64,000 nt of DNA from Bacteroidota bacterium. GTDB lineage: Bacteria > Bacteroidota > Bacteroidia > UBA4408. Where the stretch lies: assembly GCA_963169745.1 (NCBI GenBank), contig CAUJCU010000017.1, positions 248,001 through 312,000 of the forward strand. Direction: 5' to 3'. Numbering within the stretch: position 1 is the first letter of the stretch; each line of letters begins with the position of its first letter. A program made the position numbers and the translations under genes. Below, piece after piece: positions 50,717 through 59,641 of this stretch. Below the pieces are notes generated by a model. That model searched no databases. It was not told the DNA's origin and saw only the letters and a program-made list of their open reading frames with translations.

Positions 50717-51829
50717 ATGAAAAAAATAAAATTATCATTACTAATAATTTGCATGGTTTCAATTGGCCAGATTGCTTATGCCCAAGAGGATGACATAAAT
50801 AGTGCTGAAAACAAAGCCTACAGCAATTTTGATTTTATTGCAGGCACTAAAACTATTTTCTATGACGACTTCTCTTCAGGGCTACATAAGTGGAAGGTTA
50901 TTGAATATGACCAGTCCGATGAAGTAGAAAAACCTGGCATAAAGAAAATTGCTAACGAAAACTATAATTGGCTGAAAACACCAAGACGAGGGATTTTTTA
51001 CCCTATGAATTTAAAAACGCTACCAGAACAATTTACTATTGAATTTGATATGTGGGCTGACTCCGAGAAAATGAGTGAAATGGAAAGTGGTTTGATAGTA
51101 TCTATAGTTGGCAACAAAGTTGTTAAAGACGAATACAGTACGGCTTTTGATGAAAATCCTCAGGTACAAATTGATATACATCCATCTCAAGAGCATCTCT
51201 ATTGCTTGGCTACCAAAGAAAACTCTGATGGTGAAAGACTTTTAGACCGGAAAGACATAAGGAATGGATGGAAATTGGGAAAGATTCATAGAATTTCCAT
51301 TTCGAGAAATGCTACACATATTAAAGTTTATATTGATGATAAAAAATTTCTTGATTTGCCTAACGGCTTGCCTGCAAAAACACCTTACACTTTGATAATG
51401 GCAACCAATATGTGGGGAGATGGATTGTATTTTACAAATTTTAAAGTTGCTGAGCTTGATTCAAAAACGATAAAAATAGATAACGAAAATAAATTTGTTA
51501 CTAATGCTATTTACTTTAATGTAAATTCAGCTATAATCAAGCCGGAATCCTGGCCTGCGTTAAAACAAGCTGCAAGTGCCATAAAATCTGTACAAGGAAC
51601 TATAAAAATTATTGGCCATACTGATAGTGATGGTAATGATACGGACAATCTCACATTATCAAAGAAACGAGCCGAAGCAGTTAAATTGTTTTTGATAAAA
51701 AACTTTGACATTGAAGGGTCGAGATTAGTAACAGATGGTGAAGGCGAAGCAAAACCTGTGGACAACAATAATACGGCTGAGGGAAAAGCCAATAACAGAA
51801 GGGTTGAGTTTGTTCTTCAAAAACAGTAA
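50717..51829 (+). CDS. Exported protein with concanavalin-like N-domain and OmpA C-domain
   Basis: 370 aa. Signal peptide about 1-22 (GQIAYAQ). A laminin-G/concanavalin-like beta domain occupies about 45-245 (FYDDFSSGLHKWKV, then FTIEFDMWADSEKM and VYIDDKKFLDLPN). The OmpA peptidoglycan-binding domain spans about 262-370: IYFNVNSAIIKPESWPAL, KIIGHTDSDGND, LSKKRAEAVKLFL, and the family-wide NRRVEFVL. The Asp and Arg that contact meso-DAP are in place. It probably links an outer-membrane or periplasmic ligand-binding domain to the cell wall. It lies between repeat A and a long gene-free stretch. Confidence 0.92.
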   Translation: MKKIKLSLLIICMVSIGQIAYAQEDDINSAENKAYSNFDFIAGTKTIFYDDFSSGLHKWKVIEYDQSDEVEKPGIKKIANENYNWLKTPRRGIFYPMNLKTLPEQFTIEFDMWADSEKMSEMESGLIVSIVGNKVVKDEYSTAFDENPQVQIDIHPSQEHLYCLATKENSDGERLLDRKDIRNGWKLGKIHRISISRNATHIKVYIDDKKFLDLPNGLPAKTPYTLIMATNMWGDGLYFTNFKVAELDSKTIKIDNENKFVTNAIYFNVNSAIIKPESWPALKQAASAIKSVQGTIKIIGHTDSDGNDTDNLTLSKKRAEAVKLFLIKNFDIEGSRLVTDGEGEAKPVDNNNTAEGKANNRRVEFVLQKQ

Positions 51830-52324
51830 GCCCGAACCGCTAAAAAGCAGTTTGGCTATATGGCGTATGAAATGCTCCTGTTGAGCAGAAGTACAAAATT
51901 GAACGGTATTAATTCTATTCAACATTGGTGCTAAATTATTGCCACATCGCAAGTAGCTGTACATAAACGGTCTAAAAACCCACTTACTTGTTAATACTAT
52001 GAATGGTAATAAGTTGCGTTTAAATTAATTGTTAATTAATTATCAATATATTCTATGTAGTATGTTATTTACAACAAGGAAAGACCTTCTAGGAACATCA
52101 GCAACTTCGCGCTAAACAATATTCATCATTCAAAAACTAAAATCAAACTCCAAAAATTGCAGAAAAATTATTATCGAAAATGTCCTACTATTGTAAACCA
52201 ATAGCAGCACTATAAATGAAGTGCAAACGTAAAGCAGGATTAATTAAACTAGAAACTTTTTTTATAAAGAGTTAAACTTTTACCTCGTATTTTTGATTTA
52301 ATTTCATATTAAAAGTAATAGTTT
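51830..52324. other. Intergenic region between OmpA-like gene and the broken L,D-transpeptidase
   Basis: About 495 bp, no gene recognised. Just after the OmpA stop comes CCGAACCGCTAAAAAGCAG, which resembles CCGAACAGCAAACGG found after the 173-aa gene on the minus strand near 7470. A short AT repeat, TTAATTAATTG-TTAATTAATT, lies near 52025-52045. The remainder is unremarkable. Confidence 0.5.
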
Positions 52325-53083
52325 ATGATTTTCTTTCATTTTGCCTTTGCTGTACTCTTGGTTCTCAACGGAATTTTTTACCCCGCAGAAAAGGGTTTTA
52401 GAGCTGAACAGCTTAAGTACCCAAGGGTAAGAGAAGCTATTATGGAAAAGGAAAGTATTTTAAGTAAACTTTATGCCGATAAGAATGTATCGCTAAAGTC
52501 GGCTAACATTTTTATACGTATTTTTAAGGAAGAAAATGACTTGGAGTTATGGGCAAAAAACAAAGAAGATAAAAGCTATGTTCTTATCAAAACCTTTAAA
52601 ATATGTGCCCAAAGTGGTACGCTTGGCCCTAAAGTAATAGCTGGCGACAGACAAGTTCCGGAAGGCTTATATTTTATTAATAGATTTAATCCCAATAGTT
52701 CCTATTTTTTATGATTAGGGATAAGTTATCCAAATAAGGCTGATAAAATACGTTCGGGATTATACCCAACCGGAGGCGATATTTTTATACATGGTTCATG
52801 TGTTACAATTGGCTGCGTACCACTTACCGACACTTATATAAAAGAATTGTATGTAGCATGTATTTGGGCAAAAGAATCTTTACAAAATAGAATTGAAGTT
52901 GAAATCTATCCTTGCAGATTATCAGAAACAAATTATATTCGCTTGCTAAGCGAATACAAAAAAAGTAAACAGAATTTAGCCCTTTGGAGTGTACTTTATA
53001 AAAGCTACAACTTCTTTGAGCAACACCAAACTCCTGTTACATATAAGTTTAACCCAAAAGGTAATTATCAACTTAAAGAATAG
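52325..53083 (+). pseudogene. Murein L,D-transpeptidase (YafK/YkuD type) interrupted by one in-frame TGA
   Basis: One continuous frame of 252 codons is split only by TGA at 52712-52714 (codon 130). Signal peptide about 1-20. Upstream of the stop are FKICAQSGTLGPKVIAGDRQ, VPEGLYFINRFNPNSSYFL. After it, LGISYPNKADKIRSG continues the same family sequence without a shift. The active site lies beyond the stop: H156 and C164 in FIHGSCVTIGCVPLTD, all intact. In homologues I recall, the stop position is usually Ser (…L-S-L-G-I/L-N-Y-P-N), so TCA to TGA is the simplest change. The 129-codon product would lack the catalytic centre. Recent loss, readthrough or a base-call error are all possible. Confidence 0.88.
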
Positions 53084-53193
53084 TTTAAGAAAACTACTTG
53101 ATTTTTAGAAAAAACATAAATTCGCAATATTAATTTTCAAAACATATAGTTATAAACACATCATCATCACATAAAGGGAAAAAGAAAATTGGG

Positions 53194-53940
53194 TTGTTAA
53201 AACGTGACGTTTTCGGGAATATTATTCCTTTAAAGAAATTGTTGATTTCGCTTATAGGAATAGCCAGTTTTCCTAGATTAAGCTGGATAAACAAAACTAA
53301 AGTATCGGGAATGGAGCATCTAAAAAATCTACCCAAAAATAATGTTTTGTTTGTGAGCAACCACCAAACATATTTTGCAGATGTAATGGCTATAATTCAT
53401 ATTTTTTGCAGTCATAAATGGAACTTTAAGAAAGGAATAAAAAATCCCATTTACCTTTTAAACCCTAAGGTTGACACTTATTTTATTGCTGCTGAAGAAA
53501 CAATGAAAAGCGGTTTATTACCTAAAATATTTGCTTATGCCGGTTCTGTTTCCATTAAAAGAACCTGGCGCAACAACGGACAGGATATTAACCGTCAGGT
53601 AGATATGAGTGATATTAGCCAAATTGGGCAAGCTTTAGAAAACGGTTGGGTAATCACTTTCCCGCAAGGTACAACAAAAGCGTTTGCACCCGGACGTAGA
53701 GGCACTTCCCATATCATAAAAAAATTTAAACCGTTAGTGGTTCCGGTTACTGTAAATGGCTTTAGGCGAGCCTTTGATAAAAAAGGACTATTTTTAAAAA
53801 AGAAAGGTGTTACGTTAGAGGTAAAATTTAAGGCTCCATTATCAATTGATTACAACCAAGATTCTGATGAGCTTTTATCTGTAATTATGGACGCTATTGA
53901 ACAATCTGATTCATTTAAAAATCCGTCACAAAACAATTAA
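53194..53940 (+). CDS. PlsC-like 1-acylglycerol-3-phosphate acyltransferase family protein
   Basis: 248 aa from a TTG start; no ATG is available between the in-frame stop at 53131 and the conserved region. Motif I is NHQTYFAD (H57, D63), with five residues between His and Asp instead of the usual four. Motif III reads FPQGTT (156-161) where PlsC has FPEGTR. SVSIKRTWR and VVPVTVNGFRR follow. I recall the same NHQTYFADV and FPQGTT in other Bacteroidota proteins, so this is a branch feature rather than damage here. It probably acylates a lysophospholipid or aminolipid in the inner membrane; the exact acceptor is unknown. Confidence 0.85.
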   Translation: MLKRDVFGNIIPLKKLLISLIGIASFPRLSWINKTKVSGMEHLKNLPKNNVLFVSNHQTYFADVMAIIHIFCSHKWNFKKGIKNPIYLLNPKVDTYFIAAEETMKSGLLPKIFAYAGSVSIKRTWRNNGQDINRQVDMSDISQIGQALENGWVITFPQGTTKAFAPGRRGTSHIIKKFKPLVVPVTVNGFRRAFDKKGLFLKKKGVTLEVKFKAPLSIDYNQDSDELLSVIMDAIEQSDSFKNPSQNN

Positions 53941-53965
53941 AGCATGTCAACAATTAATGTGTAAA

Positions 53966-54763
53966 CTAAAATTGTAATCCGGCTGAAAGTGTCATTTCGT
54001 AACAAGCAAAGTTTTGCCGGGCAGTACCCTCATATATTTTTAGGTTGCTATACCTGGCGTACACTACTTTTTGACTATATTCTAAAAAAAAATGTTTAAA
54101 TAAAACGAATTGAAGAGCAGTTTCTAATCCCGCATCAAACCCACCAAACTGAAAATGAGGAGTATTTTTATATCCTAAAATATTATTTTCAACATGTGGA
54201 TAAACAAATCCAATACCTCCTTTGAGTAATAGATTAAGAGCTGTTTGTGAGCTGTCAGTTCCTAATAATTGCACCTTTCGTACCGCATTAAAAAGAAAAA
54301 AATTGGCTCCATTGTTTAGCTGGTATTGCAGGTTTTTTGGTGTTCGTTCAAAGGTAGAATCAATTTCTCTACCCAAATATATTCCTTTCATGTGCAGGGT
54401 TTGATGCTGCACTTGATATTTGGTATGATCAAAATTGATTTCGACCCACCATTTAGAATTTATTTTATACCCCAAGCGGTAATTGTACTGTGGAATGGTT
54501 AATTCTTTATTTAATATACCCGTGTTCCACCCTGGTTTATCAACTCCTTTTACTTTTACAAAAGCAAAATTATTGCTCAAAGAAGCTTGTTTAATATGAA
54601 TATCACTCTTCGTGTACCATTCTTTATTATATCCCCAGGCAAAGTAAAATCGAGGTATATATTTGGATGTAGCCCACAGCTCCTTAGTATTGCAAAATAA
54701 GAGAACTAGGACAACTGAAATTTTTAATTTTTTTTTGAATAATTTCATAAATGAATTTAGCAT
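53966..54763 (-). CDS. Predicted outer-membrane beta-barrel protein
   Basis: 265 aa. A signal peptide follows either ATG at 54763 or the better placed one at 54748 (MKLFKKKLKISVVLVLLFC). The mature part alternates aromatic and polar residues typical of barrel strands (YIPRFYFAWGYNKEWYT, NYRLGYKINSKWWVEINF, FLEYSQKVVYARYSNL) and ends in LSAGLQF, the terminal Phe favoured by the BAM machinery. No family is recognised. It is the last gene of the eight-gene minus-strand unit, 11 bp after trmH. Confidence 0.75.
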   Translation of the reverse strand: MLNSFMKLFKKKLKISVVLVLLFCNTKELWATSKYIPRFYFAWGYNKEWYTKSDIHIKQASLSNNFAFVKVKGVDKPGWNTGILNKELTIPQYNYRLGYKINSKWWVEINFDHTKYQVQHQTLHMKGIYLGREIDSTFERTPKNLQYQLNNGANFFLFNAVRKVQLLGTDSSQTALNLLLKGGIGFVYPHVENNILGYKNTPHFQFGGFDAGLETALQFVLFKHFFLEYSQKVVYARYSNLKIYEGTARQNFACYEMTLSAGLQF

Positions 54764-54774
54764 CTAAGCTATGT

Positions 54775-55476
54775 TTAAAAATGGTTTTGCAAATAAATTT
54801 GATAAAGGTATTTTAGATTTGGAAAATGATTTAAAATCCATGTTCTTCGAAGGGCATCCTGCTCTTGTGATGAAAGTTGCCAAGGAAGCTCAGATTGTCT
54901 TAACTTTTCAGCCAGAGGCAATAAAATCATACCGGCTGCTACCGCCACATTGTAGCTTTGTGTAAATCCAAATTGAGGCAGGGCGATAGCCTTATCAGCC
55001 TCGCTCGAAAAAGATGCACTAATACCTTTACTTTCTTGACCAAAACAGAGTGCTACCGGACTTTTTAGATCAATATCGTGTATAGAATCAGTTGCATTAG
55101 GCGAAGTGACTACAATTTGGAATCCATTTTCTTTAAGCTTGTGAATACAATTTTGGGTATTATTTTCAAAAGTACTATCATAATATAAAAGATCGATCCA
55201 CTTGTGAGCGCCCTTTGAAACACTTTTTTGAGGAATGAATTTTACATCTCCATACACCAGACTAACCTCCTGCAAACCAATAGCCTCGCAAGTACGAATG
55301 ATAGCGTTGGCATTGTTTGAATTTAAAACATTTTCGGCAACAACTGTAATATGCTTAGTTCTATAAGGAATTACTTGGTCAATTTTAAGGAGTTTACTTT
55401 CAGGCATCATAGCCTCCAAAAAAGTAATAAAGCGCCTATCGTCAATATATTTTTCGAAGTTACTATATGGCTTCAT
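54775..55476 (-). CDS. SpoU/TrmH-family tRNA/rRNA 2'-O-methyltransferase
   Basis: 233 aa SPOUT methyltransferase. Signatures are HITVVAENVLNSNNANAIIRTCEAIGLQEV (motif 1 with the catalytic-region N-A-x-x-R), VALCFGQESKGIS (motif 2) and IALPQFGFTQSYNVAVAAGMIL (motif 3, knot). This pattern fits tRNA (guanosine-18-2'-O)-methyltransferase TrmH more than RlmB, since there is no N-terminal substrate-binding domain of the RlmB type. Its start overlaps the WD40 gene end by 14 bp. Confidence 0.92.
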   Translation of the reverse strand: MKPYSNFEKYIDDRRFITFLEAMMPESKLLKIDQVIPYRTKHITVVAENVLNSNNANAIIRTCEAIGLQEVSLVYGDVKFIPQKSVSKGAHKWIDLLYYDSTFENNTQNCIHKLKENGFQIVVTSPNATDSIHDIDLKSPVALCFGQESKGISASFSSEADKAIALPQFGFTQSYNVAVAAGMILLPLAEKLRQSELPWQLSSQEQDALRRTWILNHFPNLKYLYQIYLQNHF

Positions 55477-56401
55477 AATTTGTTTTACTGTAATGTATTT
55501 GCCAGCCTATAATACTGCGGTCGTCACCTGTAGAAACTAATGTATTGGCTGAGTTCGTCCATAGTAACTTATTTACTGAATTAATATGTCCTTTATTTTT
55601 TTCCTTATCTATTCGATACAAAAGTTGCATATTTTCAGCATTCCATATTTTTATTGTTTTATCGCGCGAGGCTGTGGCAAATAAAGTATTTTCGGGGTTA
55701 AACACAATATCATATAAGGCATAGTTGTGTGCCGGAATGCGATCTAAAACTTTAGCCGAAGGCCACTCTGTAATATTCAAGTATGCATCACGCCCTCCAG
55801 TTAGCAGCAAGGGTTTAGTAGGATGAAATACAACTTTATTAGCCGATAAATTATGTCCAAAAAACTGATGAATAACTTGTAATTTGGGGAGACTTAGCAC
55901 TTTAATATATCCATCACCGCAAGTGGCAACAACGTAGTTTCCATCTGGCGCAATGGCAAGACTTCGTATTTTTTTATCTGTAATTTGAATCTGCGAGAAA
56001 AGTTCAAAATTATTAATATTGAATGCTTTTATGTACCCATCAGCTCCGGCTGAAATAATACACGCATACTTTGGGTGATAAAGTATTTCGAACACAACTG
56101 CTTTAGGATGTACTATTAAGTTTTTTATTTCTTTATTTTGCTCTAAATCTAAAACATGTATATGTCCAATGCCAGAGCCAACAAAGAGTTTATTCATCTC
56201 TTTAAGATACACTAATTTATAAATAGCATTCGTCATTTTTGCCAAAGCCTCCAGAGGTTTCCCTTCTGAAATGTCCCATTGAGCTATTGTTTTATCACTA
56301 CTGCCGCTGTAAATTGTATTTTCTTCGCGACCTTCTGTCAAAGCATACACAGATGCATAATGACCTGTTAAATGAAATTTTTTTTCAATGATTATTTCCA
56401 A
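55463..56401 (-). CDS. WD40-repeat protein
   Basis: 312 aa, seven WD40 blades making one complete beta-propeller. Examples are GREENTIYSGSSDKTIAQWD, VFHPTKPLLLTGGRDAYLNI and NPENTLFATASRDKTIKIW, with the last blade LVSTGDDRSIIGWQ. No signal peptide, no fused enzyme domain. WD40 proteins of this kind are protein-interaction platforms; the partner is unknown. Tightly packed between xerD (4 bp) and trmH (14-bp overlap). Confidence 0.92.
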   Translation of the reverse strand: MEIIIEKKFHLTGHYASVYALTEGREENTIYSGSSDKTIAQWDISEGKPLEALAKMTNAIYKLVYLKEMNKLFVGSGIGHIHVLDLEQNKEIKNLIVHPKAVVFEILYHPKYACIISAGADGYIKAFNINNFELFSQIQITDKKIRSLAIAPDGNYVVATCGDGYIKVLSLPKLQVIHQFFGHNLSANKVVFHPTKPLLLTGGRDAYLNITEWPSAKVLDRIPAHNYALYDIVFNPENTLFATASRDKTIKIWNAENMQLLYRIDKEKNKGHINSVNKLLWTNSANTLVSTGDDRSIIGWQIHYSKTNYEAI

Positions 56402-56405
56402 TGCA

Positions 56406-57311
56406 TTAATTTTTTTGAGAACGAGGATGAAACTGAATAATCGTATCGCGCAAATACTCTCGGTCTAAATGGGTGTATATTTCGGTTGTTGTAATGCTTT
56501 CATGCCCCAGCATTTCTTGTACGGCCCTTAAGTCGGCCCCACCTTCAACCAAGTGTGTTGCAAAACTATGACGAAAAGTATGTGGACTTATTTTTTTATG
56601 TAATCCTATTTTTTGAGCTAATGCTTTAATTATAATAAATACCATATTTCGTGTAAGTTTTGTTCCATGTCTATTCAAGAATAAAATATCTTCATATTCT
56701 TTTTTTTGTGGTAAATTTAATCGTATATTTTCTTGATAAATTTTTATTGCTTTTATAGCCGAAGATCCAATTGGAATAAGTCGTTCTTTACTCCCTTTTC
56801 CGATTACTTTTATAAAACCAATATTAAAATGTAGATTAGATATTTGAAGATTTACCAGCTCGCTAACGCGTAAACCCGAACTGTACAAGGTTTCTAAAAT
56901 TGCTTTATTACGAATACCTTCAGGCAACGACAAATCAATAGCTGCAATTAGGGCATTAATATCCTCAACAGAAAGAGTTTCAGGAAGTTTTCTCCCTAAT
57001 TTTGGAGTTTCTAAAAGTTCAGTAGGGTCAACTTCAATAAGGTTTTCTAACAGTAAATATTTATAAAAACCTTTAAGTCCACTAATAATACGAGCCTGCG
57101 ACTGAGAAGAAAGGCCAATTTCGTTTATCCATTTAATAAAGTGTTTTAAATGTTCATACTTAATATCTAAAGGAAATTTATAATTAGGCTGCATTTCAGA
57201 AAACTGCATCAGTTTATCTACATCGCGCAAGTAAGCATCAATAGAATTTTCCGAAAGAGATTTTTCGAATTTTAAAAATGAGCGAAATCCATTAATATAC
57301 GAATTTTTCAA
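56406..57311 (-). CDS. xerD: Site-specific tyrosine recombinase XerD/XerC
   Basis: 301 aa, the usual length. N-terminal SAM-like DNA-binding domain (about 5-90: FLKFEKSLSENSIDAYLRDV). All catalytic residues are present: R148 (SGLRVSE), K172 (GKGSKE), H244 and R247 (HTFRHSFATHL), H270 (LGHESI) and nucleophile Y279 (EIYTH). Xer recombinases resolve chromosome dimers at dif. The neighbours are housekeeping genes and there is no integrated element, so a cellular role is likelier than that of a mobile-element integrase. Confidence 0.95.
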   Translation of the reverse strand: MKNSYINGFRSFLKFEKSLSENSIDAYLRDVDKLMQFSEMQPNYKFPLDIKYEHLKHFIKWINEIGLSSQSQARIISGLKGFYKYLLLENLIEVDPTELLETPKLGRKLPETLSVEDINALIAAIDLSLPEGIRNKAILETLYSSGLRVSELVNLQISNLHFNIGFIKVIGKGSKERLIPIGSSAIKAIKIYQENIRLNLPQKKEYEDILFLNRHGTKLTRNMVFIIIKALAQKIGLHKKISPHTFRHSFATHLVEGGADLRAVQEMLGHESITTTEIYTHLDREYLRDTIIQFHPRSQKN

Positions 57312-57319
57312 GATTCAGT

Positions 57320-58033
57320 TTAATATATTGCATAAGTAATACCAACGGTAGTTCGAGGCAATTCCTTAAAAAAAATATTTGATGAAAACATATTACTAAT
57401 ACGATACGTGCCGTAAATACTCCATTTTTTTATTCCAATTCGTGCCATTACTCCATAATTAAGAGGTAAAAACCATTTTTGTTTGCGTAGCAAATACTCC
57501 CCTTCCACCCCATGTGGCGTTCCTTTAGGAACACTAAACTTGTAATAATGTGTTCGTAAAAAACTCCATTCGCCATAAGCACCCAAATCTATATATTTCC
57601 CCAATGTATTACCCCGGCTGCCTAAGGTTATTCGAACCCATGGTTTTAAGTGAAGGTTTCTCACATAAATACGTTCCTTTTCGAGCTTGGCCATTGGAGG
57701 AAAAGGATAATAGGTTGTGTCATGAATCCGGTAATTTCTATATGAAAAGCCCCAATCATAGCCTAATGAAAAGTTTTTATTTAGCTTACGTTTTGAAATT
57801 CTTGAAATACCTATTTCATGGCTGTTTGCAGGTTCTATTATTTTAGAATCTGGAATAATACCACCAAAAAAGAAAGTGAAATAGCCAAATTTTTTAGCAT
57901 TAGGTCCGGTATTTATTTTTAATGTATCTTGTCGTAAATTGTGGTGTATTATTTGTTTTTGCGCCAGAAGCTGTTCATAACATAGGCATACTCCAACAAG
58001 TGCTGCTATAAACGAAATAATTTTTTTTGACAT
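57320..58033 (-). CDS. Predicted outer-membrane beta-barrel protein
   Basis: 237 aa. Signal peptide about 1-24 (ending YEQLLAQ). The remainder has amphipathic strand-like segments with alternating aromatics: LGYDWGFSYRNYRI, KPWVRITLGSRGN, YGVMARIGIKKWSIYGTYRI. It ends in VGITYAIY with a terminal aromatic, as expected of a BAM substrate. No family is recognised. It lies 12 bp after the subtilase gene and 8 bp before xerD. Confidence 0.72.
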   Translation of the reverse strand: MSKKIISFIAALVGVCLCYEQLLAQKQIIHHNLRQDTLKINTGPNAKKFGYFTFFFGGIIPDSKIIEPANSHEIGISRISKRKLNKNFSLGYDWGFSYRNYRIHDTTYYPFPPMAKLEKERIYVRNLHLKPWVRITLGSRGNTLGKYIDLGAYGEWSFLRTHYYKFSVPKGTPHGVEGEYLLRKQKWFLPLNYGVMARIGIKKWSIYGTYRISNMFSSNIFFKELPRTTVGITYAIY

Positions 58034-58045
58034 GATTGATTTTTT

Positions 58046-59641
58046 TTAAAAAGTATAGGAAGCTGTGTATCCGTCATAATGAATCATCACCTTTTGTCCC
58101 CGCTTGTAAAGCCGATATTCCAACCTAAGTACATCGGGCAAATCAGCTGTAATTAAATAGTAATCTAAAATAACTCCATTTTCATTTTCGATATGATAAT
58201 ATAAAGGTTTAGGAGCATTTAACAACGAATCTCTTGCAGCAGTTTCTTTCAGTTTAACAGATAGAGCATTGTCTTCAAAAACAAAGTCAAATGTAGGAGG
58301 TTTCTCTTTTACTGTTTTCAATAATTTTCCGGCTTGAGGTACTCCAAAACCGTGCATATAATCAAAATATGGAAATAATGATGAGCTTCGTTGAATGAGG
58401 TCGTAAAGTTCCATGGGTTTTCCTTTAAACTCAGGAAAAGCCTGTAGTGCACAAGCTGCAAATCCAGAAACTAAAGGACATGAAAATGAAGTACCGTCAA
58501 CTTGTATAAGTCCTCTTTTTCCGGAGGTTGTTACATGGCCAAATGCGCAAACATTAGGTTTCATTACATTTTTGCTGTTAGGGCCAATGCTGCTAAATGA
58601 GATATGATAACCTGTACCCGGGTCAATGCCTCCAACGGTTAAAACACTATCTACATCAGCCGGTGTAATTATAAAAAGCCAGGGATTTGCGTATTCGTTT
58701 CCGGCACTATTTACTACCAACATACCTTTTCTTACTGCCATTCGTGCAGCTTTAGACACAAGGCTTGTTTTTCCATCCATATCTTTGTAAAAATATCGTT
58801 CAAAAGTATAACCCAATGAACTACTAATAATGTCAGCTCCATTTTTATCAGCCCACTCGGCTGCGGCTAACCAAAATTCCTCTTCTCTATAAGGTTCTCT
58901 TTGATTGTATTCAGTAATTGCCAATAACAACTCGCAGCCAACGGCCAAACCTATTTGCATTTCTTTTGTTTTGCCCGCAATACATCCGGTAGTCATTGTT
59001 CCATGTACGCCTCCCTGATATACATTAGAGCTATTTTTAAGAAAATTAAATGTCCCCACAATACGTTTTTCAGCTCTTATTTCTGCAAAAGCATCATGTT
59101 TATCTAAATTCGGGAATCCGGCATCAAAAACAGCAACTCTTACTCCTTTACCATCTAAACCAACTTGCTTAAAAGTACTCAGGCCGAGGTTTTCCAATTG
59201 TTTATGAGCTAAAATTTTATTTGAATTTAGTGCTGTATTTTCCTGATTGTCATTAACCTTAGCCGTGTTTAAAAAGGTTTTTGTACTTTCTTCAATTTTT
59301 AGAACATAAGGTAAGCTTGCAATTATATTAAGCTGTGCATGCGAAACACCCCATATTTTTATGGCATTAAACCAACGGCTTTCAATAGTTACCGAATCGC
59401 CATATTGTTTAACTTCGTTAACAAAATGTTGATTTAAAGGATAATCAGAAATATCATCTAAGTCAATTCCAGCGTTTACTCTTCTTTCAATAGCATTTTT
59501 ATGAAAATAAGAATAAGGATTAAATTTTACTCCATTTTTATCTTTAAAATAAACCCAATAAGCAGCACTTTCTGTTTGTGCTTGTAGTCCTTTCAACGAA
59601 ACGACCAGTACAATAATGAGGGTTTTAAATTTCATACTCAT
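58046..59641 (-). CDS. Exported S8 subtilisin-like serine peptidase
   Basis: 531 aa. Signal peptide about 1-22 (GLQAQ). An inhibitor-like propeptide (about 25-125) contains WVYFKDKNGVKFNPYSYF. The catalytic triad is D173 (VAVFDAGF), H213 (VHGTMTTG) and S385 (DGTSFSCP), and the oxyanion Asn is in VVNSAGNEYANPW. A short C-terminal beta domain (about 430-531) lacks a recognisable T9SS sorting motif. This family of about 530-aa S8 proteins in Bacteroidota usually starts with this same propeptide. It probably stays in the periplasm or is exported by another signal. It overlaps the DCC gene by 17 bp. Confidence 0.93.
   Translation of the reverse strand: MSMKFKTLIIVLVVSLKGLQAQTESAAYWVYFKDKNGVKFNPYSYFHKNAIERRVNAGIDLDDISDYPLNQHFVNEVKQYGDSVTIESRWFNAIKIWGVSHAQLNIIASLPYVLKIEESTKTFLNTAKVNDNQENTALNSNKILAHKQLENLGLSTFKQVGLDGKGVRVAVFDAGFPNLDKHDAFAEIRAEKRIVGTFNFLKNSSNVYQGGVHGTMTTGCIAGKTKEMQIGLAVGCELLLAITEYNQREPYREEEFWLAAAEWADKNGADIISSSLGYTFERYFYKDMDGKTSLVSKAARMAVRKGMLVVNSAGNEYANPWLFIITPADVDSVLTVGGIDPGTGYHISFSSIGPNSKNVMKPNVCAFGHVTTSGKRGLIQVDGTSFSCPLVSGFAACALQAFPEFKGKPMELYDLIQRSSSLFPYFDYMHGFGVPQAGKLLKTVKEKPPTFDFVFEDNALSVKLKETAARDSLLNAPKPLYYHIENENGVILDYYLITADLPDVLRLEYRLYKRGQKVMIHYDGYTASYTF

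Noticed and set aside
52712-52714. Selenocysteine at the in-frame TGA of the L,D-transpeptidase
   Set aside because: The position is not the catalytic Cys (C164 is intact), homologues appear to carry Ser here, and I see no selenocysteine-insertion hairpin directly after the codon.
54771-54965. 64-codon plus-strand frame
   Set aside because: Antisense to the end of the trmH-like gene with no independent support.
56406-57311. Tyrosine recombinase as evidence of an integrated mobile element
   Set aside because: All features fit a cellular XerD, it is embedded in a compact housekeeping-type unit, and no att-like repeats or element genes flank it.
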